A stretch of 64,000 bases of DNA from Russula earlei (GCA_025769875.1 JAGFNK010000052.1:1-64000); one strand, 5' to 3'; positions 42,636 to 55,264 are shown, counted from the stretch's first letter. Notes: generated by a model not told the origin, from the sequence alone. Made by a program: numbers and translations.

Positions 42636-43156
42636 TCCTCAGATGACCAGCCCTAAACTAACTAACAGTAAATGGATCAGGTGCTTTGCACATGTACTAA
42701 GCTATAAACACGTGGACACTAAAGGCTCTTACTCATCAAATGAGCCTTCTTACTCAGCAGCTTACTGAGCATGACTGAGCATGCTCAGTAAGCATACTCC
42801 AACTTCTTACTCATCCAACAGGTGTGCTTGATAACAAGGTTATGACTTGTTCCCTATTTAGCAGTTCCCTTGTAGTATATAAGCGCTCAATAAAGTAGCA
42901 GACAGTCTTCAGACTGTCCATTTGATTTGTGGCACTCTGTTACCAGGGGCACTCCTTTAGGACTGCCCTATCTAGCACACTCTGGCCCTCTCCTTCTATG
43001 ATAACCTCTCACAGCCTGTACCAGTTCCACTCTGGTACTTGTTACTCATTTGGACTGTGCTCTTTGCAAACTTCGTCCTTGAACTCAGTCAACTTGTCTC
43101 GGAGCTTTTACCTTGCTCTTGAACAGGATTGTTCAACAGTGAGTCATGACACCATA

Positions 43157-45618
43157 TACCAGTGAGTAAGGGTACAGTGTTGCACAGGCATGACAAACTG
43201 AAACTTGTTCCTGTACCTGAGCATACCTGTGACCACATTCAGGCTTGATGATGAAATAAGCATGCTAAGTTTTTTTCCAGATTTTCCTGATGTATCTGGA
43301 AGAGCATAGAAATACTAGAATCAGTCTTATCTTTTGTAAACAGGGTTCAATTCATAGAATGACTAGTGGTCATACCCAATGAGGAATGCATTGACACCAG
43401 GTGATGTACTTCAACATGATGAGGCCAAGCCAAACATAATCAGATAATGTCACACCAAGCCAACCAGTTGCATAAATATCATCATTATCTCATGCTATCT
43501 GATTATTGAGGAATGACTATTTCACACCTATTTGGGTTAGAAAAAACTGATGTTATTCAATGTGATGTGACTATAATGCTACCTGTGCTACTTCTCCCAC
43601 CCCCTGATTCTATCCAATAGTCCACAGCAAAAATATTCACCTCCACTGCCATTCTGTTGACTGTCACTGCACCCTACCACTGTCTGCAGCCATTTCCTCC
43701 AAGGTGCAAGCCCTGTTCTGTGCAAGAGAGAGATTCCTTTGCTGATTTCAAACTGTTCTATAAGAATGATCAGTATCATGATAATAACATAGATTGAGTC
43801 TATCACATACAAGCTGCTTTGCACAATCTTTATATGCCTGGCAAAATATTAGTGCAAGAAAGTCTCTATCAAAAGAATGAACACTACCCACAACTTCTCC
43901 TTGTCCTTCTTAATGGAATCCCCAATCACACACCATTTCCCACCTAAACAGGGAGATAACCAAATGAGATCAGGAGGCAGGATGAGAGAGAAACTGCAAA
44001 AATGAAAATTGAATAATGCACCTGGTCAACACATGAGAAAGACAGCACATGGGAACACTTGTGGTGGCTGCTTGTGCCATTCCATGGTCACAGTTGTGGT
44101 TGCTGCTGTGTCAGTGACATCATCATCAAGAAAAGTTAGAAAGTGGGGGTGAAGGAGAGGGGAGAGGAAAGGACAATATGGAGTGCAATGAGGCTGAGCA
44201 TGGTAAAGAGGGGAGCACACCAAGTTCATGGTGAAAAGAGAGGGGAGAGGAGAGGACAATATGCTGCACAGTTGCATGCCCTACCTAAACAAAAGAAAAG
44301 AGAGGAAGGAAAAGAAAGCTCACTAGGAGTGTGGTACCAAACCAAAACCATTGTTGCTGGCCAGGACCCTGCAAGGGAAGTGAGGAGAAAGGCCCTTTGT
44401 GGGTGCTGTGTGCACTCTACATGCACACCACAAATAGTTTTTTTTTATGGCTTAGCAACATCACTTTGATAAAGCAAGAAAAAGCAATAAAACAAAGGGG
44501 AGAACAAAAGGAAAACCCACCCACACACAGAGGAAAAGGGGCCAGTGATATTTCAGGGATCTGGAAGTGGGGAGAATGGCCAGAGAATGGCCATGGACAT
44601 ATGTGCCATGCAACGTTGACCTGGAAGACATAATTAGTACAGTGTAAATTGAGGAGAGAAATAAACAAAAGATGGCAGAAAAATGAAAACGCACAAAAAT
44701 ACATAGTTAGCACTGTACAAATGGGAGAATGGAAAAAAAAAAAAAAAACAGGGGGAGAATCTGAACACACACAAAATGCATGAGAGACCCAGGGAACATG
44801 TTGAATGTGATGATGCTTGCATCATCAGGCAAGCTAAGGAGGATGGGAAAGCATGGGAAGAGGGATAGAGGGGGAGTAGGGTGCAGGAGAGGGAGGGCAG
44901 TGGTGTGGAGAGCAGAGCAGTGCAAGCATGACTGCCAAGTGCACATTGGAATGGTCTTTCCTTTGGGGGGTGCTTGACAGAATTTCTGACAAGTGCAGAG
45001 TGCCATCTTTGTTGATATCAAATGCAGTCAAGTTGACATCACAGTACCAAAACTAATTCCACTCAGATGACATAGGTAAGTTATTGAAGTAGGCACTGAG
45101 CTGTTAATCAACAGATGCCTCACAAAGTCTGTTTTTCACCATTCCATCAGTCCATGTTGGATTGGGTCACCTGATGTCAACAAATTCCTCAATGGGGGTC
45201 ACTGGCATAGAAGCTCTGGGATCCATCCTAGATCTGCTTGGATCACTAGTTCTAGTGATCCCAGTAACCCCAGTTACTCTAGTGGATGTCATTTTGCTGA
45301 TGTGGAGTCCACTCACCATCTGAAAGGCAATGAACAGAGTACCCACTGGCAAGGCAACCAGAGTATCTCACTTCCCTGATACATCCTCATGAACTGGGCT
45401 GGCCTGTCGATTCAAGCGAATATCCTAAATGGCTTTCCGTCACAGTCGCAGCAAGACAAACGGCAGCGTCATGTCTCAAATGTCCGATCTTTTCAAAAAA
45501 TGACAGAACTGGTCTAAACGAAAGCAGGGAGAAAGGAGCGTATGGCTGTGGCTACAGCAAGACAGGTATCAAAAGGTAAACGAGTGGCAACTTTTTCGAT
45601 CTACGCGCGAGGTCCATA
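43157..45618. other. Unclassified repeat-region DNA up to the S53 gene
   Basis: 43157-44020 has no recognised gene. 44100-44330 is purine-rich with a short duplicated GAGGGGAGAGG-N-GGACAATATG block. 44735-44750 is a 16-base A run. A minus-strand frame at about 45167-45352 (SKMTSTRVTGVTGITRTSD) looks like degenerate low-complexity coding DNA, perhaps from a retroelement gag, but I cannot place it. From about 45400 base composition shifts to that of the S53 genes. Confidence 0.3.
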
Positions 45619-48358
45619 TCAAGGCAAACTCAAAAACTTGGTAAGTAGGAGTGTTGTGTTCGGCGTGCCGACTCCTGCAGAGAACAGGTTAGAAATACAA
45701 CCAACAAAAACAGTCCCCAGGGGCGCTAAACTTACCCGTTACAGGATCCCAACCCTTGGCGCTAGATAATACCGCAAATCAGAACCGCGAGGACAGAGGA
45801 GATGTATAACTCACGTAGAGAAACCGGGTGTGCCTGCAAACCGTGGCGCAATTGTAAGAAGATATGGAAAGAAAGTGACGCATCACGGCGACTCACCGCA
45901 GCCTGGGTTGTTTCCCTTAGTGATGTCGTGGAACAAAGAGGAGAACAGCGGGTTGTAGATCTACACAGATATTACAAAGCGATCAAAAATGGAAGAGGCA
46001 TACACACCAGAGGATTGATGAACCCTGTGAATGCGAAGATGAGTGCAGTCGAGGCGTAACACAAATGATAGCCACGTACCGATTGGGCCCTTACCGTGGG
46101 CAAGTCGAGCGTCATTAATCAAGGTGAAAATAGAACCGACAACCGGCGCCGACGCTGACGTCCCATAGACAAGCTCAAGTTTTCCGTCGATAATAACCAC
46201 GTAGTTTGCACTAAAACTGAATCAATTTAATGGCGGGGTAGTACTATTGAAAACCCTGACCCATTGGCGGACAAATCCGGGTATGCGCGTACCTGGTAGG
46301 CGAATCAGCACGAATGAAGTTATGCTCTCAATGGGGGCACATCTTTACCGTTCCGGAGTTGTTATATTGTTTCGCTGAGTAGGGAGGGGGGTGATTCACA
46401 AGGTAATTGCTAACCGCCGATCCCTGGTAACTTGGCATGGGGAATATATTGCTAAAGCCACCACCGCTATAAATGACCGTCTCGCAAGCGCTCTCCGGAT
46501 CCTGTACCGTCGAACCGGGGTTGATCTGTGTTGCTCCAACGGCAGTAACGAAAGGGCATGTGGCTGGGAAGCTAGGATTGAATTTAGTACCGCCACTTGG
46601 GACTGGTTGACCTATTGAGGGTTATGCAACTATGAGACACTTTCATGACCACAACCGTGACGGCTACTTACCATTAGCATTTAGGCATACACCACCGTTT
46701 CCAGCCACACCGAAATCGCCAGAGCTGTACAAAACCGTCGAGCCCATCATGCCGAGCTTGCCATACTCATTGCATTGACGTATTGCATAATGCTCCGTCG
46801 CGGTGGATTCATCCTGACTATACGATATGGATACGACATTTGGTGGTTTGATGATGCCACAAGACTCGGGTTCTGCGGGTAACAATAAGTTTGGGCGATA
46901 CTAGGTGGTCGTGTAGACATACTATTGTAACCCCCCGGGCGGGTGTCAGGATAAATGCCGTCCTGGAGGCATAAGGTAAGAGGCGAACGTGAGAGACTGG
47001 AATACAAGTGGGATTTACTTGAGTAGGGTCATCACCCCCGTCAAATGTGCAAAACGATCCATCGACGGCGTCCAACCAGTTGTCAAACCCAGCCCCTACA
47101 AAAACATGGGTCAGATTGTCAAAAGATAGTCATTGCGGATTTCGAGAGCCAAACCTTCGACGAGATCACCGGTTTGGAGCAAATATAAGGGCGTGGGATC
47201 GGTTAACCCCATTGCGTATTCGAGATCGAGATCGCTCTCCCCGTTGTACGAGAAAGACTTGGTCTTCTGCTGGACAACTCCTATATTCAAGAATTGATCC
47301 AATGTGAGGATCAAAGATTGTCTACAACCACCTACCTCCGTCAATAGAGACAAGCTTGGGCCTTGTCTGTGTTTGATTCTTGAAGAACGTCCTATCATGA
47401 ATATTAAAAAACTATGGAAATTCGCAATGAGGGATGAAAACCTGAAGAACAGATTTAAATCGTTGGCAAGGTAGGCTTGCGGCGTGAACTCGACTGAGAT
47501 AGGTCAGAAAGACACGAATGAGCTCGTGGAATGAGGGCAGACCGATGCCATATGAATTCAGTTGCGGCGCTGCCGGCTTGTAGTTGATCGAGTACAGCCT
47601 GCGCAAACACTCTGGGGTGGTGAACCTATCGCAGTTTGTCAGAGTCATGGGCTCAGTTACTGTGGCGCCGTTCGTTTTCGGCCCACTAGACTGAGTTGGG
47701 GCACCAAGGTGGGTTTTGGAGCGTTTGCGGAGGAGGGCTGGATCGTCCGGAACACGGTGGACGAAATGGACCGTCGGTTTGATGAGTTCGACGTGCTCGC
47801 GGATGTGGTCGGGCAGTGAGTAGGATTCGCAGCCTATCGCACAAAATAGATCAGACATGCTACACGTATACGGCACATAACAGCGCAGCACGAACTGATT
47901 TGCTCGTGGCCAGACGGATGCGTGTATACGTGGTATTCGGTATTCAGCAGTGACTCGATTTCGGAAACGGTCGCGTTGACGTCGATCCATCCTTTGCTTG
48001 GAGAGACGCGAATGCGGTCGCCACGGAATCCCTCGGTGGTCAACCAGTCCTTGACCGTGGAGATAGTGTCCTCGCTGGGAGAAAAATGTGCGGCGACCCG
48101 CTCCGGGGACCAGTGCTGGCCATACGTCGGCGAGTCGGGATGTGCGATGGACATGAGCAAGTCTTCGAGCTCGTGCAAATTTTGCTGAGCCAGACCGACG
48201 CGAAGCGGAAGGACGTTGTGACCCCCCAGCCGACGCGTCTTCATCCAGGCGACGGGTTCTGCAGCACGCCTCTCATGGACGACATAGTTTGCGCGACGAG
48301 AAGGAGCAGCAGCTACCAAGGAACAGATGGCGAAAACCTGAAGGAAAAGAAGGAACAT
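45619..48358 (-). CDS. Secreted S53 protease (sedolisin / tripeptidyl-peptidase type), copy A
   Basis: Many short introns (intron 1 is 47834-47895, 62 bases). Signal peptide [18 protein letters not shown], then the pro-kumamolisin activation domain ([31 protein letters not shown]). Catalytic residues are visible: Glu and Asp in [10 protein letters not shown], the oxyanion Asp in SSGDFGVAG, and the nucleophile Ser in YGTSASAP. The calcium-site block [10 protein letters not shown] follows, then VTG and VGTP at the end. Family members cut tripeptides or act as acid endopeptidases outside the cell. The C-terminus differs from copy B after VGTPN (ends KFLSLP). I found no frame break in the exons checked. 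Start chosen to give the signal peptide; an upstream in-frame ATG at 48403 would bury it. It lies 902 bases downstream of copy B, same strand: a tandem duplication. Confidence 0.85.
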
Positions 48359-49260
48359 GGAGGAATACAACACAGGCTGGTGCCTGCGAGGCGCCCGTTG
48401 CATTTACGTGCATGTCGCGAGTAGACAGCCGAGACTTTTCACTGTCAGCGATATATTTATTTTGAGACCTGAGTGATACCACATCTGGCATAAGCGGGGT
48501 TGAATTCGAAATGAGCATGTAGCGATGGAGCCTCAGATGTCCCATCATGAGCTGGGAGTTTCAAAGCATTTAGTAAATCATGAATAGCAAAACATGGACA
48601 ACACCTTTTGGACCTTCGCATTAAGTAGATATATAAAACTTATTAGGCCCCTTGCAGCAACGCGTTTGAACTGGATCTTGGACTTCGGGTTTTTCCGGAG
48701 GTCACCATGTGACATGAATTTCTCTGATTCTCCTTCTCCGCTTGACCAACTGACCAATTGCAGGGTCAATGATATAAGGGATCACCAAGGTGCTCCACCG
48801 CATAACTGAGAGCTCGGAGAGTGCACAGTGGTTGAGATGGAGGATGATGGTATAATTTGATAGGTAGTACACGTGCACAACTATTATCCTATATACGACT
48901 ACTTGGAACGTATAATAAGACGAGATGTTGGTACTACCAGTGACGGACGGAAATCCACTAGTCGATCGAGTCCAATCCCTGAGACCTCCACATGAACCGG
49001 ATTGGCATTTAAAAGAAGCGAATACGTGCAACCTTTACAGTCAATAGCTCAACTTTAACGTCGCGGCAAGGTTGTGAAATAAATGGGCATCACGCCTCAA
49101 ATGTCCCATTAATGACCTAACTAGTCTAAACAGGAACCAAAAGATCGCACTGCTGTGGCTACAGCAGAACAGATGGTATCAAAGGGTAAACGATTGGACA
49201 GTTAAACGAATGGAAAGTAAATGATTGGAAAACTTTTTCGATATACGCGTGAGGTCCGTA
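48359..49260 (-). promoter_or_regulatory. Intergenic region and promoter of S53 copy A
   Basis: Contains the shared S53 motif at 48489-48518 and a TATA-like ATAAATATATC on the minus strand near 48455, about 100 bases upstream of the ATG. The rest separates the two S53 genes and shows no coding sequence I can support. Confidence 0.45.
48489..48518 (-). promoter_or_regulatory. Shared S53-promoter motif, copy 2
   Basis: CATAAG-N5-TTGAATTCGAAAT-N2-GCAT, 131-160 bases upstream of the copy A start. Surrounding sequence is much less similar to the other two promoters than the motif itself, which points to constraint. Confidence 0.45.
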
Positions 49261-51946
49261 TCAAAGATTCGCCCATGCCTTAAGTAGTTTGGTGAAGTTG
49301 GGCGTGCCGACGCCTGCAGAGAACAGATTAGATATACAACTAACGGAAATTCCCAGAGAACAAATAAACTTACCAGTTACGGGGTCCCAACCCTTAGCAC
49401 TAGATTATATCGCAATATCAGTACCCTTTGAGGAGGAAGACGAAATGTATAACTCACGCAGGGAAACCGTTTGTGCCTGCAAGTCACGGCGCGAGCGTAA
49501 GAGATGGAAAAAAAGGAATGAATCACGGCGACTCACCGCAGCCTGGGTTGCTTCCCGAAGTGATGTCGTTGAAGAGATCAGCGAATTTATCCTTGTAGAT
49601 CTACCAAGATATTACGAGACGATCAAAGAATAATTGAAGTATACCCACCAATGGATTGAGGAATCCTGTGAATACAAAGGTGATTGGCTTGAGGCGCGAA
49701 AAAATATATATATATATATGACAGCGACTTACCAATTGGGCCCTTATCGTGTGAAAGTCGAGCATCGTTAATCAGGGCGATCATGGAGGCCACAACCGGA
49801 GCGGACGCTGACGTCCCAAAGACGAGGAAAAGATTGCCATCGATAGCAGTGACGTAGTTTGCACTAAAAAGATGAATCAATTCAGGGCCAGGGTGATACT
49901 ATGGGACAATCTGACCCATTGGCAGACAAATCCGGGAATGCGCGGACCTGGCGGAATGGATGAGCGTAAAAGAAATAGCTCTCAATGGTGGCACATCCTC
50001 ACCTTTCCGGAGTTGCTATATTGTGCTGCGGTGTAGGGAGGGGGATTATCGTGGAGGTACTTCTTAACCGCGTGTTCCTGGTATTCTGGCATGGGGAAGA
50101 TATTGCTAAATCCACCACCGCTGATGATGACCGTCTCGCAAGCAACCTCCGGATCCTGAACTGTGCTGCCTGGGACCATTTGTGTTGCTCCAACAGCAGT
50201 AACGAATGGGCACGACGCGGGGAAGTCAGGATTGAACTGGACACCACCGGGGCAGAAACCACCGAATCCGGCCACACCGTTGTCGCCAGAGGCGTACAAA
50301 ACTGACGAGCCCATCATGCCGAGCTTCCCATACTCATGGCATTGACGTTTTGCGTACGCCACCGGCACTTCGTCTTCATCCTGACCGTAAGAGATAGATA
50401 CGACATGTGGCGGTTTAATGATGCCACAAGACTCGGGGTCTACGTAAAATCGTAAGCTTGTGTGAGATAACCATGCCGTATGTACATACGATTGAAACCA
50501 CCTGGGGCGGGGTCAGGATAAATGCCGTCCTGGAAACGCAAGGTAAGCGTGAATTATACAAGAATAAAATCGATATTTACTTCACCGGGGACATCACCGC
50601 CGTCAAATGTGCAAAACGATTTATCCACAGCATCCAACCAGTTGTCAAACCCAGCCCCTACGAGTGCATTGGTCACATTGTTCAACACTAGGCATTGCAG
50701 ACACACCTTCGATGAGATCACCAGTTTGGAGCAGTTTTATCTCAAGGGGATTGACGAGAGTCATTGCGTATTCGAGATCGAGATCGCTCTCCCCATTAAA
50801 TTCGAACCCTTGGTTGAATGTTTGGACCACACCTACATTCAAGGATTTATCAGCCGTGACCATCGAAAACTAACTGCAGCCCCTTACCTCCGTCAATGGA
50901 GACAAGTTCGGGCCTTTTGTGTTCTTGGTCGTGTGAGAACAGACTACGATAGATGTTAGAAGACAATAACATTGTGGAATGAGGGATGCAAACCTGAAGA
51001 ATATGTCCAGGTCGCTTCCAAGGTAGGCCTGCTGCGTGAACTCGACTGAGACGGGTTAGACAGACGAAAGTTAACACATGGAATGAAAACAGACCGATGC
51101 CAAAGGTATTCTTCTCTGATGCTTTCGGCTTGTAGTCGATCTCGTACAGCTCACGCAGGCAATCTGGGACGATGAATTGATCACAAGTGGTTATAGGGAA
51201 GGGATTCGAGGCAGGGACTATAGTGCCGTTCGTTTTCGGTCCATTAAACTTAGATGGGGCACCTAGTTTGGTGGAGTTGCCGCGTTTTTGGAGCGCGAGA
51301 GCATCGGGAATACGTTTTTGGAGCGCGGGAGCATCGGGAATACGATGTTTGAAATGGACCGTCGGTTTGATGAGCTCGACGTGTTCGCGGATATGGTCGG
51401 GTAGTGAGTAGGACTCGCAGCCTATAGCACAAAATAGATGTGAGACCGTATAAGGAGACGACACATAGCAACGTAGCACGAACTGATCTGCTCATGGCCA
51501 GACGGATGCGTGAACACGTGGTATTCAGCACTCAGCAGGGCCTCAATCTCGGAAACGGTCGCGTTGACGTCGATCCATCCTTTGCTTGGAGAGACGCGAA
51601 TGCGGTCGCCACGGAATCCCTCGGTGGTCAACCACTCCGTGACGGTGGAGATGGTGTTTTCGCTGGGAGCGAAGTGATCGGCGACCCGCTCCGGGGACCA
51701 GTGCTGACCAAACGACGGAGAGTCGGGACTCGAGATGGCCATGAGCAACTCTTCGAGCTGCTCCAAGTTTTGCTGAGCTAGACCGATGCGAAGCGGGAGG
51801 ACCTTGTAGGGATCCACCCGACGGGACTTCATCCAGTTGCGGGGCTCTACAGAGCGCCTCTCATGGACGACATGGTTTGCACGACGAGAAGGAGCGGCAG
51901 CCACCAAGGAGCTGATGGCAAGAAGCTGAAGGAATGACACGAGCAT
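49261..51946 (-). CDS. Secreted S53 protease (sedolisin / tripeptidyl-peptidase type), copy B
   Basis: Exon 1 is 51946-51484, intron 1 is 62 bases, exon 2 begins at 51421 and ends at 51095 (NTFGI|VEFTQQAYLGSDLDIFF across the next intron). Signal peptide MLVSFLQLLAISSLVAAA and pro-domain as in copy A. Catalytic Glu/Asp in [10 protein letters not shown], oxyanion Asp in YASGDNGVAG, nucleophile Ser in FGTSASAPV. Calcium-site block DITSGSNPGC, then WDPVTG and VGTPNFTKLLKAW to the stop at 49261. Exon 2 has an exact-length 30-bp tandem duplication at about 51285-51345, giving RIPDA-ALQK twice in the linker between pro-domain and protease. A poly-G tract (51957-51967) sits just upstream of the ATG. 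Likely functional; a secreted acid protease is inferred from the family. Confidence 0.88.
51285..51345 (-). repeat. 30-bp in-frame tandem duplication inside S53 copy B
   Basis: CGTTTTTGGAGCGCG-N-GAGCATCGGGAATA occurs twice in tandem with one base difference. It doubles a ten-residue block of the linker after the pro-domain; copy A has a single unit. Confidence 0.85.
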
Positions 51947-53292
51947 GGGGAAACGGGGGGGGGGGGGAAGAAGGATGAGACTGGTGCCTGCGGAGTGTCC
52001 TATTGCATTTATGTACATCTTGTCGTGCGACTTTCGACAGGGTCTCGGGTCTCGATCACATTGGTCTCAGGCGTGTGATGTCGCACGTAACAAACTAGAC
52101 AGCCGTTGAAAGGCACAGAACAAACTTTGACTGACGGCCAGCGGTTTATTTGGGCATAAGAGCGATTGAATTCGAAATAAGCATTTCGCGGAGATGGGGG
52201 CCATATGGCAGCGAGGCTGGGGGATTAATTCATTCGACATGACATGCTGTCATCCTCAGGTCGTGCCCGAAATCCGGGTAACGCAGCCGTAACTGAGCTG
52301 AGCAGTTACCGCACCGGGACGGAGATTGGTTGTATTGAAGGCCAGCATTGGGCCATTGGCTGCCTACGACACTTCATTGCCCAAGCACGAGTCGGTGCAC
52401 AGAAGGATTCCAGTCGAAAATGCCATAGGCGTTCCTAACCAGCGCGTTCCATTTCGACAAGCCGCTGCTGGCGCCACCGACCTGAGATTGTTCCATCTAT
52501 ACTATATAAGGATCAACACATACATTGGAGGTCCCACGCAGACGGGGGTAGACAAGGCAGATTGGGAACTTTACTCGCATCGATACAAACCTTAAAAGGT
52601 CGTGCGTATCATATTCCTTTGTCTAGAATTTCTTGGCGGGCGGTTGTCCCCGCTTTGAGCGACCAATCAGGCGCTCCGGCCAGCCCAAGGCCAAGGCATT
52701 TGTAGTCTGGCTAGTTTGAATTTGGATTCCCTTGAACGTGGACCCAATGTGGACCCCCAATCTGTTGCGTCTAATTAATGAATTGGCTTCTCATGTAATA
52801 AATTGTCTGCAGAGTCTGGTTCGATGCCAAGTCGTTACGTTGAGCTCATGCTGTAATACACCAAGCGCCGGTCTCAAGGGGTGTGTGGTAACGCATTACA
52901 TTCCTTCGGGTGGGGTGGGAACTCAGTTGACACTAGCACTCATTTCAAGGCACGCCCGCGTGATATTTAGCCTAAGGGTCGCGGGCGCTCCACACTTCCA
53001 GCGGTCCGATCGTCGTCGTCGTGGCCGTGTCATCGTCATCGAAGTGACCATGTCATTGCCGTCACCATTTCCCATTTCCATGTCCTCGTTGTCGTACTGT
53101 AGTCATTAGGGAAGGGGCACGAGGGGGCATGGTTAGCGAGAACGGGAAATACAAGAGAAGGATCACGTGCTAAACAGGGACAAAGATGTGATCGTCGTCG
53201 TAGTGACCGTATGATCGTCGTCGTCACCGTTTTTTCAAGTACTCGTTGTTATTAAGTACAAGCCAGAGAAATTAAATCAAAAGGCTTCGAGC
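51947..53292. promoter_or_regulatory. Promoter of S53 copy B and intergenic DNA to NFS1
   Basis: 51947-52190 is the promoter block shared with the left window edge. 52200-52980 has no recognised gene. 52995-53110 and 53180-53240 hold GTCGTC / CATCGTCATCG trinucleotide-rich DNA (short frames there are artefacts of this). The NFS1 3' end follows. Confidence 0.45.
52155..52184 (-). promoter_or_regulatory. Shared S53-promoter motif, copy 3
   Basis: CATAAG-N5-TTGAATTCGAAAT-N2-GCAT, 209-238 bases upstream of the copy B start. Confidence 0.45.
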
Positions 53293-55264
53293 TCAGTGCT
53301 GAGCCCAGTCAATAGTATTGATATCAATACCCTCTTGCACCATCTCCCAAAGAGGGCTCATGTCACGCAGCCGCTGGACGGTCGCGACAAGTTTTCCGAT
53401 GACGAAATCTATCTCCGCCTCCGTCGTGAAACGACCGATACCAAAACGAAGTGATGAATGTGCCATGTCCTCAGCAGCACCTATAAAACATGAGCATCTC
53501 ATGCGCCGCGCAGAACGCGTTGGCTGACCTAGGGCCCGGAGCACATACGACGGTTCCAACGATGCCGATGTGCATGCGCTTCCAGAAGACAAGGCAATAT
53601 CCTGCGTTCCCATTACTTCGGGCAACACGATCTGAGCATCACAAATTTGCTCACCTTCAATGCCATTAATAAGCTCTCACCCTCAACATACGCGAAGCTG
53701 AGGTTGACACATCCGGGATACCCATCGGGGTCACCGTTACGGACGACACGCTCCACTTTTTCATTAATACCCTTGATCAGTCGTTGAGATAGTTGTGTGA
53801 CCCAGGCATGATCTCTCTGTGTCGTCGTCAGCAAATAGTAGGAGGGTGTTAACAACATACGCCAGGCTACGCTCAGTACCCCTGCACAGAAGTCACGGCG
53901 ATGCCGGCCAGAAGGTCTAGGTATGACCCTGTAACCTCGATTTGCCACACGCTCTCCAGCGTGCAGATTCACATCATCGCGCACGGAAACATTGCACTTA
54001 CCGCCATCTCTTGCTTGGCTATTCTGGCGGCTTCACCCATGCCCACAGCGAGTGCAGCGGGTAACGTGCCGCTACGCAAGCCCCTTTCCTGTCCGCCACC
54101 ACTTAGTATGGGCTCCAATCGTACCCTGGGCCGTCTTCGGACATAGGCCACTCCAATTCCTTTAGGGCCATATAGTTTATGCCCCGATATGCTCATGACA
54201 TCCACGTTCATAGCATTGACGTCCAGAGGGATCTTGCCAGCTGCTTGTGCTGCATCTGTGTGAAAGTAAATGCCGCGATACTTATGGGCAATGGCACCAA
54301 TTTCCTTGATCGGTTGGATGACTCCCGTCTCGTTATTGACGGCCATGATTGAAATCAGGGAGGTGTCGCGTCTGATTGCGTTTTCAAGCTCTTCAAGACA
54401 GATGATACCATTCCTTTGCACGGGGAGGTAAGTCACGTCAAAACCCTCCTCCTGTAGTTTTCGACACGAATCGAGAACGCATTTATGTTCCTGAATGAGG
54501 TAAACAGTGAGCTGAATCGAGGATAGAAGTGTGAATCTCAAACCGTCTGTGTCGTGATGATATGTCCCTTGTGTTTGTGAAACCGCGCCACTCCTTTGAT
54601 GGCCATATTGTTCGCTTCTGTAGCCCCGGATGTAAAGACGATATCTTTTGGATCGGCACCAATCAAGTCGGCAATATGCTAGTATCATCAATGAGACAAG
54701 ACGTGGAGAATAAGCGAACCAAGGCGGACCTTCCTCGCATCCTCCACTCCCTTCTCCGCTTCCCAGCCATATGCGTGTGTTCGACTGTGAGGATTTCCAT
54801 ACTGGTCAGTCAGGTAGGGGAGCATGGCATCCAGGACACGCGGGTCTACTGGGGTGGTAGCCTTGAGATAGTCAGAAGGCACAACTCTGCCAAAGTGGTA
54901 TATTGTACGTTACCTGCATGTCAAGATAAATAGGTCGGTTCGTTTTGGAAACTCCATCCTCGCGTTGTGGTAACTTGAGGTTGAAACCAAGCATGTCTGT
55001 AAGAGGGTATATCAGTTGCCGGTCCAAAAGTCAGTTCCGGAGGGGTTTACCCGCTCTAGGTGCAAATACGCTGTCATCCTGATAGGCAGCGGGTACGTCG
55101 ACCACACTTGCTCTGTCAGCGCCAGAAGGCTGAACATAGGCCCTCCTGGCACAGGAAAGAGTGGGAGAAAGATTTGACTTGCGAAGGGCAACACGACGTA
55201 TGCTGGGGGTGCGAAAGGCTCTTGACGCTTGGAGCATGGCGAGGCGCTGGCAGATGACGGGCAT
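53293..55264 (-). CDS. NFS1: Mitochondrial cysteine desulfurase
   Basis: Takes sulfur from cysteine (releasing alanine) as a persulfide for iron-sulfur cluster assembly in mitochondria, and for tRNA thiolation. PLP enzyme, class V fold. Visible blocks over about seven exons: an Arg/Ser-rich N-terminus suited to mitochondrial import ([15 protein letters not shown] from Met9), [48 protein letters not shown], the PLP lysine in [35 protein letters not shown], and the persulfide Cys in [22 protein letters not shown]. Ends with IDWAQH, the usual eukaryotic C-terminus. The length is as expected. Start 55264 is the longest frame; the second Met (55240) gives a cleaner targeting peptide. It lies 155 bases downstream of PGK's stop, same strand. 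Confidence 0.93.

Larger units (their letters stand above)
38976..43151 (-). mobile_element. Solo LTR, family A, copy 6 (reverse), containing a Copia element
   Basis: Begins TGTCATGAACC and ends GTGAGTCATGACA, with target duplication CCATA at 38971-38975 and 43152-43156. The two LTR pieces (38976-39381 and about 42636-43151) are separated by the Copia element. About 40 bp of LTR sequence appears lost at the Copia 5' junction. Confidence 0.9.

Noticed and set aside
52995..53240. Short frames of repeated charged residues near GTCGTC runs
   Set aside because: Arise from trinucleotide repeats; no larger gene context.
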